Source: JAHEFX01 sp964614585 (GTDB taxonomy: Bacteria; Actinomycetota; Acidimicrobiia; Spongiisociales; JAENVV01). Taken from it: DNA of 7,176 nucleotides. The notes beneath the pieces are model-generated. The model had not been told where the DNA came from, did not search any database, and saw only the letters and a list, made by a program, of their open reading frames with translations. The stretch covers positions 1 to 7,176 of the forward strand of contig CAZTLW010000123.1 of the NCBI GenBank assembly GCA_964614585.1. The letters run 5' to 3'. Numbering within the stretch: the first letter of the stretch is position 1; each line of letters starts with the position of its first letter. Below are positions 1 to 6,769 of this stretch, one piece after another. Made by a program: the position numbers and the translations under genes.

Positions 1-1072
<1,072 letters not shown>

Positions 1073-1084
1073 CCCCGCAACGGC

Positions 1085-1110
1085 CGATGGGCCCCATGCG
1101 GGGCCCATCG
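1085..1110. terminator. Bidirectional stem-loop between convergent genes
   Basis: The arms CGATGGGCCCC (1085-1095) and GGGGCCCATCG (1100-1110) are perfect reverse complements, 11 bp with a four-base loop. The hairpin starts 12 bases after the propeller stop and lies 23 bases past the thioredoxin stop on the other strand, so it can end both transcripts. No U-tract follows on either strand. Such tail-less hairpins are common in GC-rich actinobacteria, but termination here is inferred from position and symmetry. Confidence 0.75.
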
Positions 1111-1133
1111 AACCGGGGAAGGAGGCGGGACGT

Positions 1134-1514
1134 CTAGGACTGGTTGGCGTGCTCGGCCTCGTGCTTGGCAATCTCGGCCCGGACCTCGTCCATGTCGAGG
1201 GCGCGGATCTGGCCGATGAGGTCCTCGAGGGCCGACTCGGGCAGGGCGCCGGGCTGGGCGTAGAGGAGCACGTTCTCGCGGAAGGCCATGAGGGTGGGGA
1301 TGGAGCGGATGCCGAACTGGCCGGCGAGTTCCTGCTGGTCCTCGGTGTCCACCTTGGCGAAGGTGATGTCGTCGTGGGTCTCGGACGCCTTCTCGTAGAC
1401 GGGGGCGAACATGCGGCACGGGCCACACCACTCGGCCCAGAAGTCCACGAGGACGATGTCGTTGTCGGTGACGGTCGACTCGAACGAGTCGAGCGTGAGG
1501 TCGATGGTGGCCAT
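1134..1514 (-). CDS. Thioredoxin (WCGPC), actinobacterial type with C-terminal extension
   Basis: A 126-residue cytoplasmic thiol-disulfide reductant, normally recycled by thioredoxin reductase. The active site WCGPC places the redox cysteines at 30 and 33. The buried acid is Asp24 (VDFWAEWCGPC), and the cis-proline is Pro73 in SIPT. The fold is complete; compared with the roughly 108-residue E. coli protein there is an extra acidic, helical tail of about 20 residues (ALDMDEVRAEIAKHEAEH). The loop before the last strand reads YAQPGALP, typical of an actinobacterial subgroup. The ATG at 1514 is preceded by GGAG with seven intervening bases, supporting the start. The gene has its own strong promoter (1550-1578) overlapped by CsoR/CstR-like palindromes, so it is probably induced rather than constitutive. 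No thioredoxin reductase lies nearby. The thioredoxin assignment is secure; a role in sulfide or persulfide handling is only inferred from the operator. Confidence 0.95.
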   Translation of the reverse strand: MATIDLTLDSFESTVTDNDIVLVDFWAEWCGPCRMFAPVYEKASETHDDITFAKVDTEDQQELAGQFGIRSIPTLMAFRENVLLYAQPGALPESALEDLIGQIRALDMDEVRAEIAKHEAEHANQS

Positions 1515-1546
1515 GGAAGGTCTCCGGCAGTCGAGGTCGGAACGAT

Positions 1547-1569
1547 CGGAGTATACTCCGGGGGGTATA
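1547..1569. promoter_or_regulatory. Overlapping palindromes resembling a CsoR/CstR-family operator
   Basis: Two inverted repeats overlap. CGGAGTATACTCCG (1547-1560) is a perfect 14-bp palindrome. TATACTCCGGGGGGTATA (1552-1569) is an 18-bp imperfect one, matching at 7 of 9 half-site positions. They share the central TATACTCC half-site, giving three half-sites GGAGTA, TACTCC and GGGGTA. TAC-C-rich half-sites facing G-rich-GTA are characteristic of operators of the CsoR/RcnR/CstR repressor family (copper, nickel, persulfide sensors). The palindromes cover the -10 box and most of the spacer of the thioredoxin promoter, which fits repression. The family assignment is inferred; no such regulator is encoded in the window. 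Confidence 0.6.
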
Positions 1570-1578
1570 TCTCGTCAA
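1550..1578 (-). promoter_or_regulatory. Sigma-70-type promoter of the thioredoxin gene
   Basis: On the - strand, TTGACG (bases 1573-1578) is followed after exactly 17 bp by TATACT (bases 1550-1555), close to the consensus for the primary sigma factor. Transcription would start near 1543, giving a leader of about 30 bases containing the GGAG ribosome site at 1522-1525. This is the clearest promoter in the window, and it separates the thioredoxin from the upstream membrane-protein gene, which ends at 1619. Its near-consensus strength fits a promoter held down by a repressor. Confidence 0.8.
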
Positions 1579-1618
1579 CCGTCGCCCGATGCAACCACCA
1601 GGTCGGCGGTCTATTCCA

Positions 1619-2389
1619 TCACAGCGGCGGCGGCGTCGGCGCCCCCGGCGACCCGCGACGCCCGGTGGCGACGATGACGACCAGCACCACCACGAGGATC
1701 GCCAACAGCACCCAGGCGCCGATGGCGATGGGGCCGTCGAAGAGCCCCTCGGCAGGGATCCGCACGAAGGCGAAGCCGTCACACGAACCGCCCTCGCCCT
1801 CGATGAAGCCGCCGACCACGTAGGTGCCCCGCGCCTCGACACCCGTGAAGTCCTCGAGGAGCGCCACGTAGTCGCCGACGGCCGCCACCCCCGAGTTCTC
1901 GGTGTTGAGGTTGGCGTTGGTGTTCTCCTCCGAGTCGATCGTCAGTTGGAACCCACCCACGTCGACCCAGATCTCGAACGAGTAGTTCTCGATCGGCGCC
2001 GGGCTGGTGGCAGACCAGGCCAGATCGCCGGCCGGGTCGATGTCGAACGGGTCGCGCCGTGACGTGTCGGTCACGGTGGTCTCGTCGATCTCGGAGACGG
2101 CCTCGGCGGTGCACCCCCCGTTGATCTCGCCGGACTCGTTGGCCGAGGCCAGGCCGGTCAGCCCCCAGCCGAGGGACACGGCGAAGAGGACGAGGACGAC
2201 ACTGAACGAGGCCGTGGAGCCGGGTCGGCCGAGCTTCCCGGCGATCGCCCCCAGCAAGCCGCCGAGGCCGATGAGACCGAACAACGCGGCCCGGTCGAAG
2301 GGCCAGGCACCGGCCTGTTGGACGATGACGACGACGGCGAGGCCGATCAGGGCCCCGACGATGGCTCCCGAGACGGGACGTGCACGCAT
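1619..2389 (-). CDS. Four-helix membrane protein with extracytoplasmic domain, function unknown
   Basis: I do not recognise this 256-residue protein. Three hydrophobic helices lie at about residues 7-25, 33-51 and 61-81, followed by a polar, acidic domain (about 82-219, rich in E, D, N, T), a strong helix at about 221-243 and a short cytoplasmic tail RRGSPGAPTPPPL. By the positive-inside rule the N terminus is cytoplasmic and the acidic domain is outside. That domain holds the protein's only two cysteines, Cys93 and Cys203, near its two ends, so a disulfide could close it. It has alternating hydrophobic strands (YSFEIWVDVGGFQLTID, GTYVVGGFIEG), suggesting a beta-sandwich. The ATG at 2389 follows AGGAGG with a four-base gap. 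Only 45 bases separate it from the acyl-CoA dehydrogenase stop, so it may ride on that transcript, but nothing links it functionally. Confidence 0.8.
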   Translation of the reverse strand: MRARPVSGAIVGALIGLAVVVIVQQAGAWPFDRAALFGLIGLGGLLGAIAGKLGRPGSTASFSVVLVLFAVSLGWGLTGLASANESGEINGGCTAEAVSEIDETTVTDTSRRDPFDIDPAGDLAWSATSPAPIENYSFEIWVDVGGFQLTIDSEENTNANLNTENSGVAAVGDYVALLEDFTGVEARGTYVVGGFIEGEGGSCDGFAFVRIPAEGLFDGPIAIGAWVLLAILVVVLVVIVATGRRGSPGAPTPPPL

Positions 2390-2434
2390 GTGTCCTCCTC
2401 GCTCCCCACCAGCCTATCGGCCGCCGAGGCGGTC

Positions 2435-3586
2435 TCACATCCGCTTGGCGACCTCCTCGAGCATCACCTCGGTGGCACCCCCACCGATCGTGTTCACCCG
2501 GGCATCGCGGTACATCCGGTTCACGGGGGTCTCGACCATGAAGCCCATGCCGCCGTGGAACTGGGTGCACTCGTAGAGCACCTCCATGACCGTCTCGAGC
2601 GCGTGGGCCTTGACCCCCGACACGTACTTCGTCGCGTCGATCCCCTGCTCCATGAGCCATGCCGCCTGGTACACCGACGCCCGCGCGGCGTCGATGCGGG
2701 CCTGGGCCATGGCGAGCCGCTGGCGGATCGCCTGCTTGTCCCAGAGCATCGCCCCGAACGCCTGCCGGTTGCGCACCCACTCGAGCGTGAGGTCGATGGC
2801 CGCCTGACCGGCCCCGACGCCCTGGGCAGCGAGCACGAGGCGCTCGTTCTGGAAGTTCCTCATGATCTCGTAGAAGCCTCGGTGGGGCGTCCCGAGCAGG
2901 TTCTCGTCAGGCACCCAGACGTCGTCGAGCACCAGCTCGGCGGTGTCCGAGCAGCGCCACCCCTGCTTGTCGAGCTCCTGGGCCACCTCGAATCCCTCGC
3001 GGTCCTTCTCGACGAGGAACATCGAGATTCCTCGCGGGGCGTCGGGGTTGGTCCGGGCACCGATGATCACGAGGTTCCCGTACACGGCGTTGGTGATGAA
3101 GATCTTGCGCCCGTTGATCCGCCACCCGTCGCCGTCCTTGCGGGCGTGGCTGCGGATCCCCGCCACGTCCGAGCCGGCGTCGGGCTCGGTCACCCCGATG
3201 GCGGTGATGATCTCCCCCGAGAGGATCCCCGGCAGGAACCGGTCCAACTGCTCCTCGGAGCCCGAGTGGAGCAGGTGCGGGGAGGCCATGTCGGTGTGGA
3301 CGAGCACCGTCGCGTCGAACCCGCCGAGCGTCGAGGACGCGCCGAGGGCCTCGGCGAAGACGGTCGAGGCCACCGGACCCATGCCGAGACCCCCTCGCTC
3401 CTCCGGCACCTGGATGCCGAACATCCCGAGGTCGCCCATCGTGCGGAGCACCTCGCGGGGGACCTGGCCGGCCTCCTCCCAGGCGTCGGCGTTGGGTACG
3501 ACCTCCTTCTCACAGAAGGTCATGACCTGTTCGGCGAGGGCCGCCAACTCGTCGTCGATGAGCGGGTGGGGGGCGAGTGCTGGCAT
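2435..3586 (-). CDS. Acyl-CoA dehydrogenase with IVD/LCAD-type catalytic glutamate
   Basis: A full-length 383-residue FAD-dependent dehydrogenase that introduces the alpha-beta double bond into acyl-CoA, passing electrons to ETF. The FAD/substrate signature IGVTEPDAGSD is at 130-140, and the second signature QFHGGMGF at 342-349. The catalytic base is most likely Glu248 in FQNERLVLA, the helix position used by isovaleryl-CoA and long-chain enzymes. At the site where short- and medium-chain enzymes carry YEGT, this one reads IGGGATEVM and has no glutamate. The ATG at 3586 is chosen because AGGAG lies eight bases upstream and the N terminus then matches family length; the frame stays open further upstream, but that part is arginine-rich shadow of the hydratase gene. 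It follows the hydratase stop after 26 bases in the same operon. Isovaleryl- or citronellyl-CoA-like substrates are plausible; the substrate is not proven by sequence. Confidence 0.93.
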   Translation of the reverse strand: MPALAPHPLIDDELAALAEQVMTFCEKEVVPNADAWEEAGQVPREVLRTMGDLGMFGIQVPEERGGLGMGPVASTVFAEALGASSTLGGFDATVLVHTDMASPHLLHSGSEEQLDRFLPGILSGEIITAIGVTEPDAGSDVAGIRSHARKDGDGWRINGRKIFITNAVYGNLVIIGARTNPDAPRGISMFLVEKDREGFEVAQELDKQGWRCSDTAELVLDDVWVPDENLLGTPHRGFYEIMRNFQNERLVLAAQGVGAGQAAIDLTLEWVRNRQAFGAMLWDKQAIRQRLAMAQARIDAARASVYQAAWLMEQGIDATKYVSGVKAHALETVMEVLYECTQFHGGMGFMVETPVNRMYRDARVNTIGGGATEVMLEEVAKRM

Positions 3587-3612
3587 CGGGGGTTCTCCTG
3601 TTTCGGGTCGGG

Positions 3613-4428
3613 TCAGGCGCGCCAGGCGGGCGGACGCTTCTCGAGGAACGCCGCGATGCCCTCCTGGCCCTCGGCGCGCTCCCAGGCGTCGGCGAGGTGG
3701 CGGGCGGTGTAGGCGGCGTTGGCCTCGTGGTCGTGGGTGTCGACGAACTCGATGAGCTCCTTGGTGGCGGCTACGGCGTCCGGGCCGCACCGCAGGACCG
3801 CAGCGATCTCGGTCTCGATCGCCGCGTCCAGGTCGTCGACCACGGCGGTGAGGAGCCCGAGGTCGGCGGCCATGGCGGCGTCCATCATTCGGGCGTTGAG
3901 GAAGGTGCGGCGGGCGTTGGCGGCGCCCATGCGCCGGACCACGTAGGGCGAGATGTTGGAGGGGGAGAGCCCGAGCGTGACCTCGGTGAGGGCGAAGCGG
4001 GCGGTCGGCACGGCGAACGCCATGTCGCAGACGGCGATCATGCCGACGCCGCCCCCGAAGGCCTGCCCGTTGACCCTGGCGATCGTGAGGGTGGGGAGGG
4101 TGTCGAGGCGTCGCAGGAGGGTGGCGAGGTCGCCCGAGTTGGCGACCCGTTCGGCGTGGGTGAGGTCGAGTTGGCTCTTCATCCAACCCAGGTCGCCGCC
4201 GGCGCAGAAGGACTCGCCGGCACCCGTGAGCACGAGGGCCCGCACGCCGCCCGCCTCCACGTGCTCGGCGACCCGATGCAGGTCCTCCATGAACGCCGGG
4301 TTCATGACGTTGTGGCGCTCGGGCCGGTCGAAGGTGGCGGTGGCGACGCCGCGCTCGTCGACCTCGTAGCGGGTCTGGGCCAGCTCGGGCAGGGTGGTCT
4401 CGGGCTGAGTCGTCTCGGGCTGGGTCAT
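3613..4428 (-). CDS. Enoyl-CoA hydratase/isomerase, 3-methylglutaconyl-CoA hydratase (LiuC)-like
   Basis: A 271-residue crotonase-fold enzyme. The oxyanion-hole segments are FCAGGDLGWM (74-83) and GGGVGM (125-130). Of the two glutamates in the classical hydratase, one is kept (Glu149 in FALTEVTLG) while the position of the other is Gly129. The segments GDLGWM, FALTEVTLGL and ISPYVVRRMGAANARR are typical, from memory, of LiuC-type hydratases for 3-methylglutaconyl-CoA in leucine breakdown or the related isoprenoid (Atu) hydratases. The start at 4428 overlaps the tetR stop in an ATGA and has GGAGG four bases upstream, so translation is coupled to tetR. Residues 2-16 come from a 15-base tandem repeat (TQPET, TQPET, TLPEL) and precede the conserved fold. 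Crotonase assignment is secure; the LiuC-like reaction is likely but unproven. The acyl-CoA dehydrogenase lies directly downstream. Confidence 0.9.
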   Translation of the reverse strand: MTQPETTQPETTLPELAQTRYEVDERGVATATFDRPERHNVMNPAFMEDLHRVAEHVEAGGVRALVLTGAGESFCAGGDLGWMKSQLDLTHAERVANSGDLATLLRRLDTLPTLTIARVNGQAFGGGVGMIAVCDMAFAVPTARFALTEVTLGLSPSNISPYVVRRMGAANARRTFLNARMMDAAMAADLGLLTAVVDDLDAAIETEIAAVLRCGPDAVAATKELIEFVDTHDHEANAAYTARHLADAWERAEGQEGIAAFLEKRPPAWRA

Positions 4429-5024
4429 GGGGCCTCCGGGGGGACGGGGCGGGTCGTGAGCAGGCCCCCGAGGACGACGGCGGCCATGGTGTCGGCGACG
4501 TCGTCGAGGCTCCGGTCGCCGTCGGGTCGGTACCAGTCGAGGGTGGCGTTCATCATCCCGAGCAGGGCGAGCCGGGCGACGTGGAGGTCGACGGCCGGGC
4601 CGACCAGCCCGCCGCGTTCGGCGTCGGCCAACAGGTCGGCCCACCGCTTCTCGTAGGCGTCGCGGGCCGGGGTGCCCGCCCGCCGCACCTCGGCAGGCGC
4701 GGCGCCGAAGACGCCGACATGGGCGGTCGTGTAGGGGCCGTGCTCGAACAAGGCCCGGAGGTGGGCGCCGATCGCCGCCCGCAGCCGGTCGGCCGGGTCG
4801 TCGGCGGCGCCCGCCAGCGCCGCGTCCAGCTCGGCGGTGATGCGGTCGATGCCCTGGTCGAGGATCTCGCCGAGGAGGCGTTCCTTCGAGTCGAAGTGGT
4901 AGTAGATCGACCCCGCCTTGATCCCCACCGCATCGGCGATGTCCCGCAGGGTCGTCTCGGCGTACCCCTGGGCGAGGAACAGCCGGGCTGCCTCGTCGAG
5001 GATGCGGGTGCGTCCGTTCTCCAT
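4425..5024 (-). CDS. TetR/AcrR-family transcriptional regulator of the acyl-CoA operon
   Basis: A 199-residue repressor. The N-terminal TetR DNA-binding domain covers residues 1-50, with the helix-turn-helix at about 26-45 (LRDIADAVGIKAGSIYYHF). The C-terminal ligand domain, including LHVARLALLGMMNATLDWYRPDG (147-169), resembles KstR2-like regulators that bind acyl-CoA ligands; that comparison is from memory. Its stop overlaps the hydratase start by four bases, so it is the first gene of the tetR-hydratase-dehydrogenase operon. A perfect 26-bp palindrome eight bases upstream of the ATG is the obvious operator, implying autoregulation of the whole operon and relief by a CoA-thioester intermediate (inferred). 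No good Shine-Dalgarno sequence precedes the ATG; a TAGGCT box ends seven bases before it, so the mRNA may be leaderless. Confidence 0.92.
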   Translation of the reverse strand: MENGRTRILDEAARLFLAQGYAETTLRDIADAVGIKAGSIYYHFDSKERLLGEILDQGIDRITAELDAALAGAADDPADRLRAAIGAHLRALFEHGPYTTAHVGVFGAAPAEVRRAGTPARDAYEKRWADLLADAERGGLVGPAVDLHVARLALLGMMNATLDWYRPDGDRSLDDVADTMAAVVLGGLLTTRPVPPEAP

Positions 5025-5031
5025 GGACGCA

Positions 5032-5061
5032 AGCCTACCTAACGCTCGTTAGGTAGGCGAA
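5032..5061 (-). promoter_or_regulatory. Candidate tetR promoter producing a leaderless mRNA
   Basis: On the - strand TAGGCT (5032-5037) matches the actinobacterial TAnnnT -10 pattern and ends seven bases before the tetR ATG, so transcription could begin at the start codon itself. A weak -35-like TTCGCC (5056-5061) lies 18 bp upstream. The predicted operator then occupies the entire spacer plus part of both boxes. The -35 match is poor, so this is a modest-confidence call. Confidence 0.4.
5033..5058. promoter_or_regulatory. Perfect 26-bp palindrome, predicted TetR operator
   Basis: The arms GCCTACCTAACG (5033-5044) and CGTTAGGTAGGC (5047-5058) are exact reverse complements around a two-base centre (CT). 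Size, symmetry and AACG-nn-CGTT core fit operators bound by TetR-family dimers or paired dimers. It lies immediately before tetR and nowhere else in the window, which supports autoregulation. Binding by this particular regulator is inferred from adjacency. Confidence 0.85.
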
Positions 5062-5124
5062 CGGCAGGCTGCCGGACCCGCCTGACGAGGGCCCGCCAGA
5101 TGGGGCCCGGGTTGGCGGCACCCG

Positions 5125-5200
5125 AGCCCCACATCCCGTTCCTGTCGGGCCGAGCCTTCGTGGAGATGGCCGACGCCGACAGGAACGGATGATGGGGGCT
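5125..5200. repeat. Long interrupted inverted repeat after the paraslipin gene, possible terminator
   Basis: Inner arms CCGTTCCTGTCGG (5136-5148) and CCGACAGGAACGG (5176-5188) are perfectly complementary over 13 bp, with a 27-base loop. Outward, AGCCCC-ACATC on the left pairs imperfectly with GATGGGGGCT on the right, extending the stem to roughly 24-25 bases with a few gaps. The right arm touches the paraslipin stop codon (5199-5201), so in the transcript the hairpin begins directly at the stop. This could act as a terminator or 3'-end stabiliser of the nfeD-paraslipin mRNA. The large loop is unusual for a terminator, so a REP- or MITE-like origin is possible. Confidence 0.65.
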
Positions 5201-6143
5201 AGGCCGGGGGCGGGAGCTGCCCCTGGTGGCCGTCCTCGGACCGCTCCTTGAAGAGCTCGCCGATGCCGGCGACGGCGCCGAGCACCCCGCTCGTGTCGAG
5301 CGGCAGGAAGACCTTGGTCGCCTGCCCGTCGGCGACGCCCTGCAGCGCCTCGAGGTACTTGATGGCGATGAGGTCGTCGGTCGGGTCGCCGTCGTGGATC
5401 GCCTGGAACACCGACCGGATGGCGTCGGCCTCACCCGCGGCAACCGTGAGCTTCTCGAACTTCTGGGCGTCGGCCACCTCGCGGATGGCCTGGGCCTCAC
5501 CCTCGGCGCGTCGGATGGCGGCCTCCTTGACGCCCTCGGCCTTCAGGATGGCGCTCTGCTTCTGGCCCTCGGCCTCGAGGATGGCGGCGCGGCGCTCGCG
5601 CTCGGCCTTCATCTGGCGGTGCATGGCCTGGGTGACGTCCGGCGGCGGCTCGATGCGCTGGATCTCGACACGCACGATCCTCGTGCCCCACGGATCGGTG
5701 GCGTCGTCGAGCACCTCCCGCAGCTGGGTGTTGATCAGCTCACGGGACGTCAGCGCGCCATCGAGGTCCAGGTCGCCGACGATGTTCCGCAGGTTGGTCT
5801 GGGCGAGCTTCGTCGCGGCCACGATGAAGTTCGACACGTTGTACTGCAGCTTCACCGGGTCGGTGGGCTGGTAGTAGACGACGGCGTCGACGGTCACCAC
5901 CACGTTGTCACGGGTGATGACGTCCTGGGGTGGGACGTCGACCACCTGCTCGCGCATGTCCACCTTCACGACCCTGTCGATGAAGGGGATGATGAAGTTC
6001 AAGCCTGGCTCGATCGTCTTCGCGTAGCGGCCGAACCGCTCCACGAGGCCCTTCTCGTACTGCCGGACGATCCGCAGGGCGGCCGCCGCGTAGAGCAGTA
6101 CGAAGAGGGCGATGACGATGAGCAGGAGCTGGGCTCCGGTCAT
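5199..6143 (-). CDS. qmcA: SPFH/stomatin-family protein, paraslipin (QmcA-like)
   Basis: A 314-residue membrane-anchored scaffold of the SPFH (stomatin/prohibitin/flotillin/HflK-C) family, thought to organise membrane microdomains. One N-terminal helix (about 5-24) anchors it. The SPFH domain follows (about 25-180), starting at VRQYEKGLVERFGRY. A charged coiled-coil with AEG repeats spans about 176-225 (ILEAEGQKQSAILKAEG). The C-terminal oligomerisation region runs from IKYLEALQG to GELFKE (261-300). The segment order, DPWG at 150-153 and KVFLPLDTSGVLGAVAGI closely parallel E. coli QmcA as I recall it, including total length. The ATG at 6143 follows a purine-rich AGGAGAGGAG four bases upstream. 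It lies 36 bases downstream of the NfeD gene, the usual partner, so the two are surely cotranscribed. No protease gene is adjacent. Confidence 0.93.
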   Translation of the reverse strand: MTGAQLLLIVIALFVLLYAAAALRIVRQYEKGLVERFGRYAKTIEPGLNFIIPFIDRVVKVDMREQVVDVPPQDVITRDNVVVTVDAVVYYQPTDPVKLQYNVSNFIVAATKLAQTNLRNIVGDLDLDGALTSRELINTQLREVLDDATDPWGTRIVRVEIQRIEPPPDVTQAMHRQMKAERERRAAILEAEGQKQSAILKAEGVKEAAIRRAEGEAQAIREVADAQKFEKLTVAAGEADAIRSVFQAIHDGDPTDDLIAIKYLEALQGVADGQATKVFLPLDTSGVLGAVAGIGELFKERSEDGHQGQLPPPA

Positions 6144-6179
6144 CGTTCTCCTCTCCTTTCTGGTTGATCTTGGTTCAGG

Positions 6180-6614
6180 TCACTCGGTGATGCGCTCGAC
6201 CTGCATCCGGGTGCCGGAGACGTCGGTGACGCGCACCCGGGCGCCGGCCTCGATGGCCTCGGTGGCGTCCGCCCGCCAGACCTCGGTCCCGATCCGGACC
6301 GATCCCGTGAGCGTGTCGGGATCGACGGCCTCGATCACCGTGCCCAGCGCGTCGGCGTAGCGGTTGGCGCCGATGGCCGGGCCGGGCTCGGCGTCGGCGC
6401 TGAAGCGGCGCATGAAGAACAGGGAGACGACGGAGACGATGAGGAACGAAGCCCACTGCCAGCCGACGCCCACCCCGATCCAGGCCAGGATCGCGGCCAC
6501 GGCCCCGCCCACCGCGAACGGCAGGAGGAAGAACCCGGCCGTGATGATCTCGCCGACGGCGAACACCATCGTCACGCCCGTCCATACCCAACGCCAGATC
6601 TCGACTTCGTCCAT
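6180..6614 (-). CDS. nfeD: Short NfeD-like (NfeD1b) membrane protein with OB-fold domain
   Basis: A 144-residue partner of SPFH proteins. Hydrophobic helices at about 10-30, 32-50 and 54-69 are followed by a soluble NfeD C-terminal OB-fold domain (about 89-143), which opens with GTVIEAVDPDTLTGSVRIGTEVW interrupted by no gaps, then GARVRVTDVSGTRMQVERI. The serine-protease domain of long NfeD proteins is absent, matching the short NfeD1b type that pairs with paraslipin or slipin. I choose the ATG at 6614 because AGAGGA lies seven bases before it; the GTG two codons upstream (6620) would leave only one base of spacing. It precedes the paraslipin gene by 36 bases on the same strand. Known members assist SPFH oligomer function in the membrane; the exact role here is unknown. 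Confidence 0.92.
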   Translation of the reverse strand: MDEVEIWRWVWTGVTMVFAVGEIITAGFFLLPFAVGGAVAAILAWIGVGVGWQWASFLIVSVVSLFFMRRFSADAEPGPAIGANRYADALGTVIEAVDPDTLTGSVRIGTEVWRADATEAIEAGARVRVTDVSGTRMQVERITE

Positions 6615-6769
6615 GGACACATCCTCTCGTTTCCACGACCACCCGAGGGCGAGGCGCCGTCGGGCGATCCAGCGGCTCCAGGTGCTGGGGCCACCGTCAG
6701 GCTACGGCGCTCCCGGGCTACCGCCGCGCCCTTTGATCGCGGACGGGCAGATCGAGGAGGTGACGACGC

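Noticed and set aside
1594..1610. Hairpin after the membrane-protein stop (six pairs, five-base loop) as terminator
   Set aside because: Only six pairs including a G-U, with no U-tract; too weak to call, although a terminator before the thioredoxin promoter would make sense.
2419..2434. Small hairpin (CCGCC-GA-GGCGG) after the acyl-CoA dehydrogenase stop as terminator
   Set aside because: Loop of two bases, short stem and no U-tract; such pairs arise by chance in GC-rich DNA, and the gap to the next gene is only 45 bases.
2318..3712. Long open frame (464 codons) on the + strand
   Set aside because: It lies antisense to the acyl-CoA dehydrogenase and the end of the membrane-protein gene. Its composition (rich in H, R, G, V, E) is what the complement of a GC-rich gene gives, and it shows no domain motif.
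3587..4186. Upstream extension of the acyl-CoA dehydrogenase frame
   Set aside because: The added 200 residues are arginine/proline-rich shadow of the hydratase gene; AGGAG and family length support the ATG at 3586.
4429..4644. Upstream extension of the hydratase frame
   Set aside because: The 72 extra residues are arginine-rich and antisense-like in composition, overlap the tetR C terminus, and the ATG at 4428 has GGAGG upstream.
5059..5124. Small hairpin CCGCCA...TGGCGG and nearby GC palindromes as an RNA element
   Set aside because: Arms of six bases in very GC-rich sequence without a conserved core; no known riboswitch or ncRNA pattern recognised.
6615..6620. GTG start for the NfeD-like gene
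   Set aside because: The ribosome site would be only one base away; the ATG at 6614 has seven bases of spacing.
6615..6769. Promoter or terminator between the ABC ATPase and nfeD genes
   Set aside because: A GGCTAC direct repeat and short GC pairs are present, but no -10/-35 pair with proper spacing and no strong stem was found.
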